DNA from: Rhizobium sp. BK251
GTDB lineage: Bacteria > Pseudomonadota > Alphaproteobacteria > Rhizobiales > Rhizobiaceae
DNA: 64,000 nucleotides
Assembly: GCF_004345245.1 (NCBI RefSeq)
Contig: NZ_SLUQ01000003.1
Location: 62,001 to 126,000 of the forward strand
Direction of reading: 5' to 3'
The notes beneath the pieces were generated by a model. The model searched no databases. It was not told the origin of the DNA and worked only from the letters and a program-made list of their open reading frames with translations. Position numbers and translations under genes: made by a program. Shown here in pieces: positions 1 through 9,485 of the stretch (position 1 is its first letter; each line of letters opens with the position of its first letter).

Positions 1-93
1 CTCCAGCGCGACCAGCGGCGCGCCTCGCAGCTTCGCGGCGGCGACCTCCTTGGAATAGGCTAGCGGCAGAAGGGGCGAAACGGGTTTTGCCAT
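1..93 (-). CDS. psuG: Pseudouridine-5'-phosphate glycosidase, N-terminal fragment
   Basis: Only the first 31 codons lie in the window; the gene runs off the left edge. The visible residues contain YSKEVAAAKLRG and APLVALE, which match the conserved start of the PsuG/IndA family, where the sequence continues into the ESTIISHG motif. PsuG splits pseudouridine 5'-phosphate into uracil and ribose 5-phosphate in the cytoplasm. An in-frame ATG lies four codons upstream (position 105) and could be the true start; neither has a clear Shine-Dalgarno. It follows the PfkB-type kinase gene by about 20-30 bases on the same strand, the usual kinase-glycosidase pairing for pseudouridine breakdown. The call rests on a short fragment plus context. 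Confidence 0.72.
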   Translation of the reverse strand, partial: MAKPVSPLLPLAYSKEVAAAKLRGAPLVALE

Positions 94-124
94 TTGATCA
101 TCCATTTTATTGGGCTTCGGTGCT

Positions 125-1075
125 TCAGGACAGAATCTGAACTTCGGGCACGAGAGCAAGCATTCTCTTGATGAGTTCGGGAGAAAGATTGTCCGCCGTT
201 GCCTGCGGCGATGCCACGGTTATCGCCGCACATGCGGCCCCGTGACGCACGGCCTCGACGATCGTCTCGCCGGAGAGCAGGGCGGCAAGCGTGCCGGCGG
301 CGAGGGAATCGCCCGCACCGGTCACATCGGCGACTGCCTCGACGACGGGTGGTGTGAGGCTGGCGGCCGTCTCGCCCGAAAACGCAACGAGCTGGTCGCG
401 TCCGCGCGTGATCACGCCGCCCTTGAGACCGAGCGCACGCAGGTGGCGCGGCCAATCGCCGGCATCGTCCGGCCGCTCGCCGCTCAGCGCCACAGCCTCG
501 GCCTCGTTCATGAACAGGTAGTCGATGCTTTCAAGGCAACCGCGCAGCCGAGAGACCTTTGCCGGGGAAATCGCGATAGCGGCAAGCGGCTTTCCGCCGG
601 CAAGCGCGCGGGCAGCAATCGCCTGGAGCGTTTCTTCGGGGAGGTTCGCATCGCAAAGCACGAGATCCGTCTCGTCGAATGCATCGCGCACCGCCCGGAT
701 CGAAAGCCTTCTGGGGACGAAGAGCCGGTAGAGATCCATGTCCGCAAGCCCGATGACCAGGCTGCCGTCCTGCTCGATGATCGCCGTATAGCTCGGCGTC
801 TTGCGGTCCAGGAAGACGAAGGGACGGTCGTCGATGCCGGCATCATGGGCTGCCTGCGAGACGATCTCGCCGGTGGAATCGCCGCCGCGCGGAGAGATAA
901 GCCGAACGTCGAAGCCGAGACGGACCAAATTGCGGGCGGCGTTGAAGCCGCCGCCACCCGGTTCCTCGAACCATGTTCCCGGGTTGCTCGCGCCCGGCTC
1001 CGTCTTGCCGAGGACGCGTCCGCGACGGTCGATATGGGCACCGCCGAGCACGAGAATCTTCTTCGCCATCGTCAT
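125..1075 (-). CDS. psuK: PfkB-family sugar kinase, probable pseudouridine kinase
   Basis: A 316-residue ribokinase/PfkB-fold protein. The N-terminus carries the glycine-rich GGGGFNAARNL substrate-binding stretch (about residues 38-48), and residues 250-261 form the second PfkB signature DVTGAGDSLAAG, whose aspartate is the catalytic base. Because it sits directly before a psuG-like gene on the same strand, I infer that it phosphorylates pseudouridine to pseudouridine 5'-phosphate for the glycosidase. By sequence alone another nucleoside or sugar substrate is possible. The start could be the ATG at 1075 or the one at 1069; a weak CGGA element fits the second better. It is divergent from recA. 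Confidence 0.85.
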   Translation of the reverse strand: MTMAKKILVLGGAHIDRRGRVLGKTEPGASNPGTWFEEPGGGGFNAARNLVRLGFDVRLISPRGGDSTGEIVSQAAHDAGIDDRPFVFLDRKTPSYTAIIEQDGSLVIGLADMDLYRLFVPRRLSIRAVRDAFDETDLVLCDANLPEETLQAIAARALAGGKPLAAIAISPAKVSRLRGCLESIDYLFMNEAEAVALSGERPDDAGDWPRHLRALGLKGGVITRGRDQLVAFSGETAASLTPPVVEAVADVTGAGDSLAAGTLAALLSGETIVEAVRHGAACAAITVASPQATADNLSPELIKRMLALVPEVQILS

Positions 1076-1225
1076 TCCGATTCAGTGTGTTTCGATGCGA
1101 ATCGCCGCCGTCCGTGGAGAACTGCAGCTGCCCGTTTCGATCCCGTAAGCTCTTGCTAAGAAAGGAAAAAACAAACGCAGAACGAAATTCATTTTACCAT
1201 TTTCTTTCAATCGTTTGATGAGGCC

Positions 1226-1251
1226 TTGCGAGACGAGAACAAATGCAGTAC
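1226..1251. promoter_or_regulatory. Candidate LexA (SOS) operator upstream of recA
   Basis: Two overlapping LexA-like motifs are visible. TTG-N11-CAA spans 1226-1242, the form described for rhizobial recA operators, and GAAC-N7-GTAC spans 1237-1251, one base off the alphaproteobacterial box GAACN7GAAC (GTTCN7GTTC on the other strand). They lie 60-85 bases before the recA start codon, a sensible place for a repressor site. Binding is inferred, not shown. Confidence 0.6.
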
Positions 1252-1310
1252 AAACTTTCCATCGCTGCTTTCATTGCCTGTGCGGCTTCAATAACCTAAA
1301 GGTGGTTCGG

Positions 1311-2399
1311 ATGTCACAAAATTCTTTGCGTCTTGTAGAGGACAAATCGGTGGACAAGAGTAAGGCACTGGAAGCAGCACTTTCACAGATCGAGCGGTCG
1401 TTCGGCAAGGGCTCTATCATGAAGCTCGGCTCGAACGAGAACGTGATCGAGGTGGAAACGGTCTCGACCGGCTCGCTCAGCCTCGACATTGCGCTCGGTA
1501 TCGGCGGGCTTCCGAAGGGCCGTATCATCGAGATTTACGGACCGGAAAGCTCGGGCAAGACGACGCTTGCGCTGCAGACGATCGCTGAAGCCCAGAAGAA
1601 GGGCGGCATCTGCGCCTTCGTGGATGCCGAGCATGCGCTCGATCCGGTCTATGCCCGCAAGCTGGGCGTCGACCTGCAGAACCTGCTCATCTCGCAGCCG
1701 GACACGGGTGAACAGGCGCTCGAAATCACCGATACGCTGGTTCGCTCGGGGGCCGTCGACGTGCTCGTCGTCGACTCCGTTGCCGCTCTGACGCCGCGTG
1801 CGGAAATCGAGGGCGAGATGGGTGACAGCCTGCCGGGCCTGCAGGCCAGGCTGATGAGCCAGGCACTCCGCAAGCTGACGGCTTCGATCTCGAAGTCGAA
1901 TACGATGGTGATCTTCATCAACCAGATCCGCATGAAGATCGGCGTCATGTTCGGTTCGCCGGAGACGACGACGGGCGGCAACGCGCTGAAGTTCTATGCC
2001 TCGGTCCGCCTCGATATCCGTCGTATCGGCTCGGTCAAGGAGCGCGAAGAGGTCGTCGGCAACCAGACACGCGTCAAGGTCGTCAAGAACAAGATGGCGC
2101 CGCCCTTCAAGCAGGTCGAATTCGACATCATGTATGGCGAAGGCGTCTCGAAGACCGGTGAGCTCGTCGATCTCGGCGTCAAGGCCGGCATCGTCGAGAA
2201 GTCCGGCGCCTGGTTCTCTTATAACAGCCAGCGGCTGGGTCAGGGACGCGAAAACGCAAAGCTCTTCCTGCGCGAAAATCCGGATCTGGCGCGGGAGATC
2301 GAGACGGCGCTGCGCCAGAATGCTGGCCTTATCGCCGATCGCTTCCTGCAGAACGGCGGACCGGAGGCTCAAGATAGCGACGGCGCTGCGGATATGTGA
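1311..2399 (+). CDS. recA: Recombinase RecA
   Basis: A 362-residue RecA of normal length. Walker A GPESSGKT is at residues 77-84, followed by the conserved VDAEHALDP stretch and the L2/DNA-binding region around [14 protein letters not shown] and [14 protein letters not shown]. It forms ATP-dependent filaments on single-stranded DNA, drives homologous recombination and triggers LexA self-cleavage. The reading frame is open back to 1215, but the ATG at 1311 gives the standard MSQNS N-terminus and has AAGGTGG just upstream. A candidate LexA box lies before it and a strong terminator follows. No recX is present downstream, where alaS follows instead. Confidence 0.98.
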   Translation: MSQNSLRLVEDKSVDKSKALEAALSQIERSFGKGSIMKLGSNENVIEVETVSTGSLSLDIALGIGGLPKGRIIEIYGPESSGKTTLALQTIAEAQKKGGICAFVDAEHALDPVYARKLGVDLQNLLISQPDTGEQALEITDTLVRSGAVDVLVVDSVAALTPRAEIEGEMGDSLPGLQARLMSQALRKLTASISKSNTMVIFINQIRMKIGVMFGSPETTTGGNALKFYASVRLDIRRIGSVKEREEVVGNQTRVKVVKNKMAPPFKQVEFDIMYGEGVSKTGELVDLGVKAGIVEKSGAWFSYNSQRLGQGRENAKLFLRENPDLAREIETALRQNAGLIADRFLQNGGPEAQDSDGAADM

Positions 2400-2444
2400 T
2401 CCGTCGGCTCCGGCGATTTAAGCCCGGCAGTTTATTGATTGAAG

Positions 2445-2485
2445 CCGGCCGCACGTCTTGCAAGATGTGCGGCCGGTTTTATTTG
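2445..2485 (+). terminator. Rho-independent terminator of recA
   Basis: A long GC-rich hairpin has arms CCGGCCGCAC (from 2445) and GTGCGGCCGG (to 2476) with a further paired inner segment, followed by TTTTATTT. It lies 45 bases after the recA stop. Confidence 0.9.
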
Positions 2486-2569
2486 TTCGTCTGGACAGTG
2501 GCTGGAGCGAACGATAAAAGCCACACGATTTGACAGATGACCTGCCTGCGGCAGAACGAAGGGCCCAAG

Positions 2570-5230
2570 ATGAGCGGTGTGAACGAAATCCGGTCGACCT
2601 TTCTCGACTACTTCAAGAAGAACGGGCACGAAGTCGTGCCGTCGAGCCCGCTCGTCCCGCGCAACGACCCGACGTTGATGTTCACCAATGCGGGCATGGT
2701 GCAGTTCAAGAACGTCTTTACCGGCCTTGAGCAGCGTCCCTACAGCACGGCGTCGACGGCGCAGAAGTGCGTCCGCGCCGGCGGCAAGCACAACGACCTC
2801 GACAATGTCGGCTATACGGCGCGCCATCACACGTTCTTCGAGATGCTCGGAAACTTCTCCTTCGGCGACTATTTCAAGGACCGCGCGATCGAGCTTGCCT
2901 GGAACCTGATCACCAAGGAGTTCGGGCTGGATGCCAAGCGGCTGTTGGTCACGGTCTATCACACCGATGACGAGGCCTTTAATCTCTGGAAGAAGATCGC
3001 CGGTCTCCCCGACGACAGGATCATCCGGATCGCGACCAGCGACAATTTCTGGGCGATGGGCGATACGGGTCCCTGCGGCCCCTGTTCGGAGATCTTCTAC
3101 GATCACGGCGATCATATCTGGGGCGGTCCTCCCGGCTCGCCCGAAGAGGATGGCGATCGCTTCATCGAGATCTGGAACCTCGTCTTCATGCAGTACGAGC
3201 AGGTGACGAAGGAAGAGCGCGTCAACCTGCCGCGCCCTTCGATCGATACCGGCATGGGCCTGGAGCGCGTCGCGGCCGTCCTGCAGGGTCAGCACGACAA
3301 CTACGACATCGACCTTTTCCGCGCTCTGATTTCTGCCTCCGAGGAGGCTACGGGTGTCAAGGCGGAGGGCGAGCGTCGCGCGAGCCACCGCGTCATCGCA
3401 GACCACCTGCGCTCGTCCGCATTCCTGATCGCCGACGGTGTTCTGCCTTCGAACGAAGGCCGTGGCTATGTCCTTCGCCGTATCATGCGCCGCGCCATGC
3501 GCCATGCCGAGCTGCTCGGCGCGCGTGAGCCGCTGATCTACAAGCTGCTGCCGGTACTCGTCCAGCAGATGGGCCGTGCCTATCCGGAGCTGGTACGCGC
3601 CGAGGCGCTGACTTCCGAGACGCTGAAGCTTGAGGAGACGCGTTTCCGCAAGACGCTGGAGCGCGGTCTTTCGCTGCTTTCCGATGCCACGTCGTCGCTC
3701 GGCAAGGGCGACATGCTGGACGGCGAAACGGCTTTCAAGCTTTACGACACTTACGGCTTCCCGCTCGACTTGACCCAGGATGCGCTGCGTGCGCGTGGCG
3801 TTGGCGTCGACATCAGCGGCTTCACCGATGCGATGCAGCGCCAGAAGGGCGAGGCTCGTTCACACTGGGCGGGCTCAGGCGAGAAGGCGACGGAGACCGT
3901 ATGGTTCGAGCTCAGGGAGAAGCACGGCGCGACCGAGTTCCTGGGCTACGACACGGAAAGCGCCGAAGGTGTGATCCAGGCGATCGTCAAGGATGGCGCC
4001 GTTGTCGAGACGGCGTCTGCCGGCGACAAGGTGCAGATCGTGGTCAACCAGACTCCGTTCTACGGCGAGTCCGGCGGCCAGATGGGTGATGCAGGCGTCA
4101 TCGCCACCGATCATGCCAAGCTGGATGTCAGCGACACGCAGAAGAAGGGCGAGGGCCTCTTCGTCCATTCGGCAACGGTTTCCAACGGGACGATCAAGAG
4201 CGGCGACGCCGTCGTGCTGACCGTTGATCATGCGCGCCGCTCGCGGCTGCGCGCCAACCACTCGGCGACGCATCTGCTGCACGAGGCGCTGCGCGAAGTG
4301 CTTGGAACGCACGTGGCCCAGAAGGGCTCGCTGGTTGCGCCCGATCGCCTTCGGTTCGACGTCTCCCATCCGAAGCCGATGTCGGCCGAGGAGTTGAAGG
4401 TCGTCGAGGAGATGGCGAACGAGATCATACTGCAGAACTCGCCGGTCGTTACCCGTCTGATGAGCGTCGACGATGCGATCGCTGAAGGCGCGATGGCGCT
4501 GTTCGGCGAGAAGTACGGCGATGAGGTGCGGGTCGTCTCGATGGGTGAGGGCGTGCGCGGCGTCAAGGCCGGCAAGCCCTATTCGGTCGAGCTCTGTGGC
4601 GGCACGCATGTCGCGGCGACGGGCCAGATCGGCCTCGTGCGCATCCTGTCGGAAAGCGCCGTCGGTGCGGGTGTGCGCCGCATCGAGGCGCTGACGGGCG
4701 AATCGGCGCGCGAGTATCTTGCCGAGCAGGACGATCGCGTGAAGACGGTTGCAGCCGCCCTCAAGGTGCAGCCGTCCGAGGTGTTGTCTCGTATCGAGGC
4801 TCTCGTCGATGAGCGCCGCAAGCTGGAGCGCGAGCTATCGGAAGCCAAGCGCAAGCTTGCCATGGGCGGCGGTCAGGCCGGTTCGGCCGATGCAGTACGC
4901 GACGTCGCGGGCGTCAAGTTCCTCGGCAAGGCCGTTACCGGCGTCGATCCCAAGGACCTGAAGGGCCTTGCCGATGACGGCAAGGCGAGCCTTGGTTCGG
5001 GCGTGGTCACGTTGATCGGCGTCTCCGACGACGGGAAGGCAAGCGCGGTCGTCGCCGTGACGCCTGACCTCATCGATCGCTTCAGCGCGGTGGATCTCGT
5101 GCGTGTTGCGTCTGCTGCTCTCGGCGGCAAGGGTGGCGGTGGCCGCCCTGACATGGCACAGGCCGGCGGCCCGGACGGCAGCAAGGCCGAGGAGGCAATC
5201 GAAGCCGTCGCGAGTGCGCTGGCTGGCTGA
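2570..5230 (+). CDS. alaS: Alanyl-tRNA synthetase
   Basis: An 886-residue class II aminoacyl-tRNA synthetase that charges tRNA-Ala in the cytoplasm. The N-terminal catalytic core shows [27 protein letters not shown] motif 2 residues and [12 protein letters not shown] (motif 3). The editing domain has the zinc-binding pair HSATH and CGGTH that removes mischarged Ser/Gly. The C-terminal glycine-rich segment [14 protein letters not shown] is the normal end of the family. The frame is open from 2537, but the ATG at 2570 (MSGVNEIRS) has GAAGGG upstream and matches family N-termini. It is separated from recA by the recA terminator and has its own terminator. Confidence 0.98.
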   Translation: MSGVNEIRSTFLDYFKKNGHEVVPSSPLVPRNDPTLMFTNAGMVQFKNVFTGLEQRPYSTASTAQKCVRAGGKHNDLDNVGYTARHHTFFEMLGNFSFGDYFKDRAIELAWNLITKEFGLDAKRLLVTVYHTDDEAFNLWKKIAGLPDDRIIRIATSDNFWAMGDTGPCGPCSEIFYDHGDHIWGGPPGSPEEDGDRFIEIWNLVFMQYEQVTKEERVNLPRPSIDTGMGLERVAAVLQGQHDNYDIDLFRALISASEEATGVKAEGERRASHRVIADHLRSSAFLIADGVLPSNEGRGYVLRRIMRRAMRHAELLGAREPLIYKLLPVLVQQMGRAYPELVRAEALTSETLKLEETRFRKTLERGLSLLSDATSSLGKGDMLDGETAFKLYDTYGFPLDLTQDALRARGVGVDISGFTDAMQRQKGEARSHWAGSGEKATETVWFELREKHGATEFLGYDTESAEGVIQAIVKDGAVVETASAGDKVQIVVNQTPFYGESGGQMGDAGVIATDHAKLDVSDTQKKGEGLFVHSATVSNGTIKSGDAVVLTVDHARRSRLRANHSATHLLHEALREVLGTHVAQKGSLVAPDRLRFDVSHPKPMSAEELKVVEEMANEIILQNSPVVTRLMSVDDAIAEGAMALFGEKYGDEVRVVSMGEGVRGVKAGKPYSVELCGGTHVAATGQIGLVRILSESAVGAGVRRIEALTGESAREYLAEQDDRVKTVAAALKVQPSEVLSRIEALVDERRKLERELSEAKRKLAMGGGQAGSADAVRDVAGVKFLGKAVTGVDPKDLKGLADDGKASLGSGVVTLIGVSDDGKASAVVAVTPDLIDRFSAVDLVRVASAALGGKGGGGRPDMAQAGGPDGSKAEEAIEAVASALAG

Positions 5231-5257
5231 TAACTCATAATTCCCCAGGGAATTGAA

Positions 5258-5290
5258 GAAGGCGGAGGCGATGTCTCCGCCTTCTTTTTT
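5258..5290 (+). terminator. Rho-independent terminator of alaS
   Basis: The hairpin arms GAAGGCGGAG (5258-5267) and CTCCGCCTTC (5275-5284) enclose a seven-base loop and are followed by six T residues. It starts 28 bases after the alaS stop. Confidence 0.92.
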
Positions 5291-5369
5291 CGTCGGATCG
5301 AAAGTCCGCAAGATTTGTCAAATCCGGTTATGCTCTTGTCGTTTCATCGGTTTGAACGAGGTAGGGCAT

Positions 5370-6221
5370 ATGAGCGGGGCACGGCCATGGGCCATCTATG
5401 AAGACCGCCTGCGGCGCGTCTCGGCCTTCATCCACGAAAATCTGGATGAGGAGCTGGACATGGATCGCCTTGCCGAGGTTGCCTGCATGTCCAGCTATCA
5501 CTGGCACAGGATCTACCGCGCCATCCATGGCGAGACGCTTGCCTCGACGGTGAAGCGGCTGCGGCTTCATCGCGCCGCCGGCGAGATCGTCGCGACGGAT
5601 CGTCCCGTCGCAGAGATTGCGAGGCGCTGGGGCTATCCAAACCTGCAGTCTTTCAACCGCATCTTCAAATCCGCCTATGGCATGCCGCCCGCCCGCTACC
5701 GGAATGGCGGAAGCCACAGGGTATTCGAACCACCGGCACAAGGAGAGGATACTGCCATGTTCGACGTCTCGCTGCGCACCATCGAACCGGTCGAGTTGAT
5801 CGGAGTGCCGCATGGCGGCTCCTACATGCAGATCGGCCAGGCCTTCGAGACGCTTTTCGGCACGGTCTATGCCCGAGGTCTCGCAAGGCCTGACATGCGG
5901 ATGATCGGCGTCTATTTCGACGATCCGGATATCGTGCCGGCGGAAAAGCTGCGCTCGGTTGCCTGTGTCGCCGGTTGCGGTGATGTAGAGGTCCAGGCTC
6001 CGCTTATCCGCCAATCACTTGACGGCGGGGAGTATGCGGTACTGCGCCACAAGGGACCTTATGCGGACATGCACAAGGCCTATCAATGGCTTTATGGCCA
6101 CTGGCTCCCGCAATCCGGCCGCCGGCTGCGCGAGGCGGTGATGTTCGAGGAATACCTCAACAACCCCCGCGAAGTGCAGCCGACCGAACTCCTGACCGAT
6201 ATCTATTTGCCGCTTTCCTGA
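5370..6221 (+). CDS. AraC-family regulator with GyrI-like effector domain
   Basis: A 283-residue protein in two parts. Residues about 10-115 are a double helix-turn-helix AraC/XylS DNA-binding region, with SSYHWHRIYRAIHGET and the second-helix stretch SFNRIFKSAYGMPPARYR. Residues about 130-283 resemble the GyrI/SbmC small-molecule-binding fold (for example GEYAVLRHKGPYADMHKAYQWLY and the closing TELLTDIYLPL). This N-terminal HTH plus C-terminal GyrI layout is typical of Rob-like regulators that sense drugs or other amphipathic compounds. The ATG at 5370 was chosen because it begins the conserved part; the frame is open further upstream through the alaS terminator. The target genes are unknown; the nearby GST gene is convergent. 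Confidence 0.88.
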   Translation: MSGARPWAIYEDRLRRVSAFIHENLDEELDMDRLAEVACMSSYHWHRIYRAIHGETLASTVKRLRLHRAAGEIVATDRPVAEIARRWGYPNLQSFNRIFKSAYGMPPARYRNGGSHRVFEPPAQGEDTAMFDVSLRTIEPVELIGVPHGGSYMQIGQAFETLFGTVYARGLARPDMRMIGVYFDDPDIVPAEKLRSVACVAGCGDVEVQAPLIRQSLDGGEYAVLRHKGPYADMHKAYQWLYGHWLPQSGRRLREAVMFEEYLNNPREVQPTELLTDIYLPLS

Positions 6222-6255
6222 CTGTCCGCCGGGTGTGGGGCCGGCGTGCGAAACC

Positions 6256-6882
6256 TCAAGCGGCTTCCATCTGCTTTGCGGCTTCCTCGTCGATCACGGT
6301 TGCACGCTTGTAGGCTTCGCGTTCGCTGATGCGGCCGAAGTAATCCACGAAGGCCTGTCGCTTCTCGATGCCACCGAAGCTCATGCCCCAGCCGATATGC
6401 GATCCGACATAGACGTCCGCGGCGGTGAAACGGTCGCCTGCGATGTAGTCAGAGACCGAGACGGCCTTTTCGAGCGTGCCCATCACATCGCCGAAGCTGC
6501 CGCAGCCGGCCATCCTCATCCGCTCCTGGGGAATTTCGAAGCCGAGGGCGCGCAGCGTCACCGATGCTTCGAGTGGCCCGGCGGTAAAGAACATCCAGCG
6601 ATAGTAGCGAGCGCGCTCATTTGGTCTCGGGGCGAGTTCGGTGTGCGGGAACGTGTCTGCGAGATAGGCGCAGATTGCGGCGCATTCGGTTACGATCGTG
6701 TCGCCGTGGCTGATGGCCGGGACCTTGCCCATGGGATTGACGGAGAGATAATCCGGTGCCTTCATCGTCCCGCCAAACGTCTTGAGCTCGGTGCGATAGG
6801 GCACGCCGGTTTCTTCCAGCATCCACCGGGCTATACGGCCGCGTGACATGGGGTTGGTGTAAAGAACGAGTTCGTCTGTCAT
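6256..6882 (-). CDS. Glutathione S-transferase family protein
   Basis: A 208-residue protein with a thioredoxin-fold N-terminal half beginning LVLYTNPMSRGRIARWMLEETG, the glutathione-site loop NPMGKVPAI, and TECAAICAYLAD, followed by an all-helical C-terminal half containing YIAGDRFTAADVYVG, the usual N-capping motif. It probably conjugates or reduces an electrophile using glutathione; the substrate cannot be read from sequence. The ATG at 6882 is preferred over an in-frame TTG one codon earlier, because GAGGAGG ends five bases before it. Confidence 0.92.
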   Translation of the reverse strand: MTDELVLYTNPMSRGRIARWMLEETGVPYRTELKTFGGTMKAPDYLSVNPMGKVPAISHGDTIVTECAAICAYLADTFPHTELAPRPNERARYYRWMFFTAGPLEASVTLRALGFEIPQERMRMAGCGSFGDVMGTLEKAVSVSDYIAGDRFTAADVYVGSHIGWGMSFGGIEKRQAFVDYFGRISEREAYKRATVIDEEAAKQMEAA

Positions 6883-6968
6883 CAAGTCCTCCTCTTGCTG
6901 CAGATTCCGTCATCGCCCTCCAGCGATGCGGTACGATACCTCCCTCTGCTGTCAGATCCCGGCAGCAG

Positions 6969-7415
6969 TCAAAGCTGCTTGCGGTACTGGATGAAGCCCG
7001 AACGCGCAGCGATGCGGTCGTAGAGGCGACGCGCGGTCGCATTGGTCTCGTGGGTCATCCAATAGAGCCTGCCTGCTCCGCCAGCACGCGCCAGATCGGC
7101 AACGGCCTCGATCAGTACCCCGCCAGTTCCGAGGCCACGCTGACTGTCTTCGACATATAGGTCTTGAAGATAGCACGTCCATTGCGGCAGCCAGCAGGAG
7201 CGGTGGAAGACCGCATGGACGATACCGACGAGCCTGCCATCATCTTCGAAGGCGCCGAGTGCGTGCATCTGCTCGTCCGGATCTTGGAAGCGAGCCCAGG
7301 TGATGTCGTATTGGTCTTTCGGCAGGACGGTCTCGTAGAAGCGCAGATAGGCCTCCCAGAGCGGCTCCCATGCCGCGCGGTCGGATGGCATAAGCGGGCG
7401 CACGGTTGCCGTCAT
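6969..7415 (-). CDS. GNAT-family N-acetyltransferase
   Basis: A 148-residue single-domain GNAT enzyme. The acetyl-CoA-binding core reads LQDLYVEDSQRGLGTGGVLIEAV, matching motif A (R/Q-x-x-G-x-G), and the region LYWMTHETNATARRLYDRIAARSGFIQY matches motif B. It transfers an acetyl group from acetyl-CoA to an amine, but the substrate is unknown. GGGAGAG lies seven bases before the ATG. It stands between icd and the GST gene on the same strand but is separated from icd by a terminator, so it probably has its own promoter. Confidence 0.9.
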   Translation of the reverse strand: MTATVRPLMPSDRAAWEPLWEAYLRFYETVLPKDQYDITWARFQDPDEQMHALGAFEDDGRLVGIVHAVFHRSCWLPQWTCYLQDLYVEDSQRGLGTGGVLIEAVADLARAGGAGRLYWMTHETNATARRLYDRIAARSGFIQYRKQL

Positions 7416-7437
7416 CGATCTCTCCCATGAACGTTCG

Positions 7438-7470
7438 GCAAAAGAAAACGGCGGGGAGTGCCCCGCCGTT
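7438..7470 (-). terminator. Rho-independent terminator of icd
   Basis: On the reverse strand the arms AACGGCGGGG and CCCCGCCGTT (7447-7470) form a ten-base-pair stem with loop CACT, followed by TTCTTTT. It begins about 27 bases after the icd stop codon. Confidence 0.88.
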
Positions 7471-7496
7471 CCAAATACTAGCCGAAGGACAGCGGC

Positions 7497-8708
7497 TTAT
7501 GCCATCGCCTTCTGCAGGTTCTCGTCGATCTTGTCGAGGAAGGCTGTGGTTGAGAGCCAAGGCTGATCGGGCCCGATGAGGAGCGCCAGGTCCTTGGTCA
7601 TGTAACCGGCTTCGACGGTATCCACGCAGACCTTCTCGAGGGTCGTGGCGAACTTGGCGAGTTCCTTGTTGTCGTCGAGCTTCGCGCGGTGCGCGAGGCC
7701 GCGGGTCCAGGCGAAGATCGATGCGATCGAGTTCGTCGAGGTTTCCTGGCCCTTCTGGTGCTGGCGATAGTGGCGGGTGACCGTGCCGTGTGCAGCTTCG
7801 GCTTCGACCGTCTTACCATCAGGCGTCAGCAGAACAGAGGTCATCAGGCCGAGTGAGCCGAAGCCCTGCGCGACGGTGTCGGACTGGACGTCGCCGTCGT
7901 AGTTCTTGCAGGCCCAGACATAGCCGCCGGACCACTTCAGAGCCGAGGCGACCATGTCGTCGATCAGGCGGTGTTCGTAGGTGATGCCGGCTTCCTTGAA
8001 CTGATCCTTGAATTCGGTCTCGTAGACTTCCTCGAAGATGTCCTTGAAGCGGCCGTCATAGGCCTTGAGGATGGTGTTCTTGGTCGACAGGTAGACCGGC
8101 CACTTGCGCATCAGACCATACATCATCGAGGCGCGCGCGAACTCGCGGATCGACTCGTCGAGGTTGTACATGGCCATGGCGACGCCGGCGCCGGGTGCGT
8201 CGAAGACTTCCTTCTCGATAACCGTGCCGTCTTCGCCGACGAACTTGATGGTCAGCTTGCCCTTGCCGGGGAACTTGAAGTCGGTCGCGCGATACTGGTC
8301 GCCGAACGCGTGACGGCCGACGACGATGGGCTGCGTCCAGCCCGGAACCAGGCGCGGAACGTTCTTGCAGATGATCGGCTCGCGGAAGATGACGCCGCCG
8401 AGGATGTTGCGGATCGTGCCGTTCGGGCTCTTCCACATCTGCTTGAGGTTGAATTCCTTGACGCGCGCCTCATCGGGCGTGATCGTCGCGCACTTGATGC
8501 CGACGCCGTACTTCTTGATGGCGTTGGCGGCGTCGATCGTCACCTGGTCGTTGGTTGCGTCGCGGTTTTCGACGGAAAGGTCGAAGTAGTCGATGTCGAG
8601 GTCGAGATACGGATGGATCAGCTTGTCCTTGATAAGCTGCCAAATGATGCGAGTCATTTCATCGCCGTCGAGATCGGCGACGGGATTGGCGACCTTGATC
8701 TTCTTCAT
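7497..8708 (-). CDS. icd: Isocitrate dehydrogenase, NADP-dependent
   Basis: A 403-residue isocitrate dehydrogenase of the eukaryotic-like NADP type common in rhizobia. Recognisable stretches are [16 protein letters not shown] at the N-terminus, the substrate-binding [30 protein letters not shown] (isocitrate/isopropylmalate dehydrogenase signature) and [12 protein letters not shown] in the coenzyme region. It oxidatively decarboxylates isocitrate to 2-oxoglutarate in the TCA cycle. The frame continues upstream, but the ATG at 8708 gives the family N-terminus MKKIKVANP. It is monocistronic with its own terminator. Confidence 0.97.
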   Translation of the reverse strand: MKKIKVANPVADLDGDEMTRIIWQLIKDKLIHPYLDLDIDYFDLSVENRDATNDQVTIDAANAIKKYGVGIKCATITPDEARVKEFNLKQMWKSPNGTIRNILGGVIFREPIICKNVPRLVPGWTQPIVVGRHAFGDQYRATDFKFPGKGKLTIKFVGEDGTVIEKEVFDAPGAGVAMAMYNLDESIREFARASMMYGLMRKWPVYLSTKNTILKAYDGRFKDIFEEVYETEFKDQFKEAGITYEHRLIDDMVASALKWSGGYVWACKNYDGDVQSDTVAQGFGSLGLMTSVLLTPDGKTVEAEAAHGTVTRHYRQHQKGQETSTNSIASIFAWTRGLAHRAKLDDNKELAKFATTLEKVCVDTVEAGYMTKDLALLIGPDQPWLSTTAFLDKIDENLQKAMA

Positions 8709-8896
8709 GTATCTGCCTCGTCTGAGCTTTAGGGGACGGACGTCCCGTTGAGAGAACACAAAATCGGGAGCGCTATAGCACTGTGAGCGGTGAACGCAAA
8801 GCCGCTAGCGACCGCCGGTGATGTTTTTGCGGCCATTGCCTTCGGTCGCAAAATGACTAGTCTCGCGCCGACGCTCCCCCGCCCGGACACATAGCC

Positions 8897-9427
8897 ATGA
8901 AGAAGACTGCCCTCCTGCTGTTTTGCCTCCTTGCCTCGCCCGGCCTTGGCCTTGCTCAAGACGCGACAGCGCCCGTCAAGGAGGTCATGGATGCTACGGT
9001 GAAGAACTGGGCCGGCACCAACAGCGACTGGATCGACATCTTCGACCTCCAGAAGCTGGTGCGCCTTTACAGCCGGGATTTTGCCGCGAAATACCAGGCG
9101 GCCGCGGAGCATCCCGCCGTCGACGATGACGGGATTTCGCCCTTCGACTACGACGTGATCATCAACGGCGAGGATGCATGCCCGCTGGAGGCGGTATCGA
9201 TCGAGGAGCAGCCGGCCGCAGACGGAGTAACGGAGGTCGTCGTGCGCTTCAAGAAGGCGACCTGCTTCGAGGGAGACGACCAGTCTCAGGACTTCACGAC
9301 GGTGCGCTTCAAGGTCATTGCCGAGGGCGACAGCCTGGTGATCGACGATATCCTGACCGAGGCTGAACCGGGCCAGCCGCCAGTCTCGCTCAAGGCGGCG
9401 ATGGTGGTGATCGCCAGCGGCGAATGA
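8897..9427 (+). CDS. Exported protein, DUF3828-like
   Basis: A 176-residue protein with a clear signal peptide (MKK, hydrophobic core, cleavage after about GLGLAQ), so it is exported to the periplasm. The mature part has the pattern of DUF3828-like domains: LVRLYSRDFAAKY, a PFDYDVIINGED segment, then alternating strands ending in SLVIDDILTE. Two cysteines (CPLEAV and ATCFEG) could form a disulfide. I know no function for it. It is divergent from icd and precedes the FUSC gene by 58 bases on the same strand. Confidence 0.75.
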   Translation: MKKTALLLFCLLASPGLGLAQDATAPVKEVMDATVKNWAGTNSDWIDIFDLQKLVRLYSRDFAAKYQAAAEHPAVDDDGISPFDYDVIINGEDACPLEAVSIEEQPAADGVTEVVVRFKKATCFEGDDQSQDFTTVRFKVIAEGDSLVIDDILTEAEPGQPPVSLKAAMVVIASGE

Positions 9428-9485
9428 AACCGCGCTTGATGGTTGATTTTTCCCCGCCGGTGGATAACTGGCGGAGTGGGAGACT

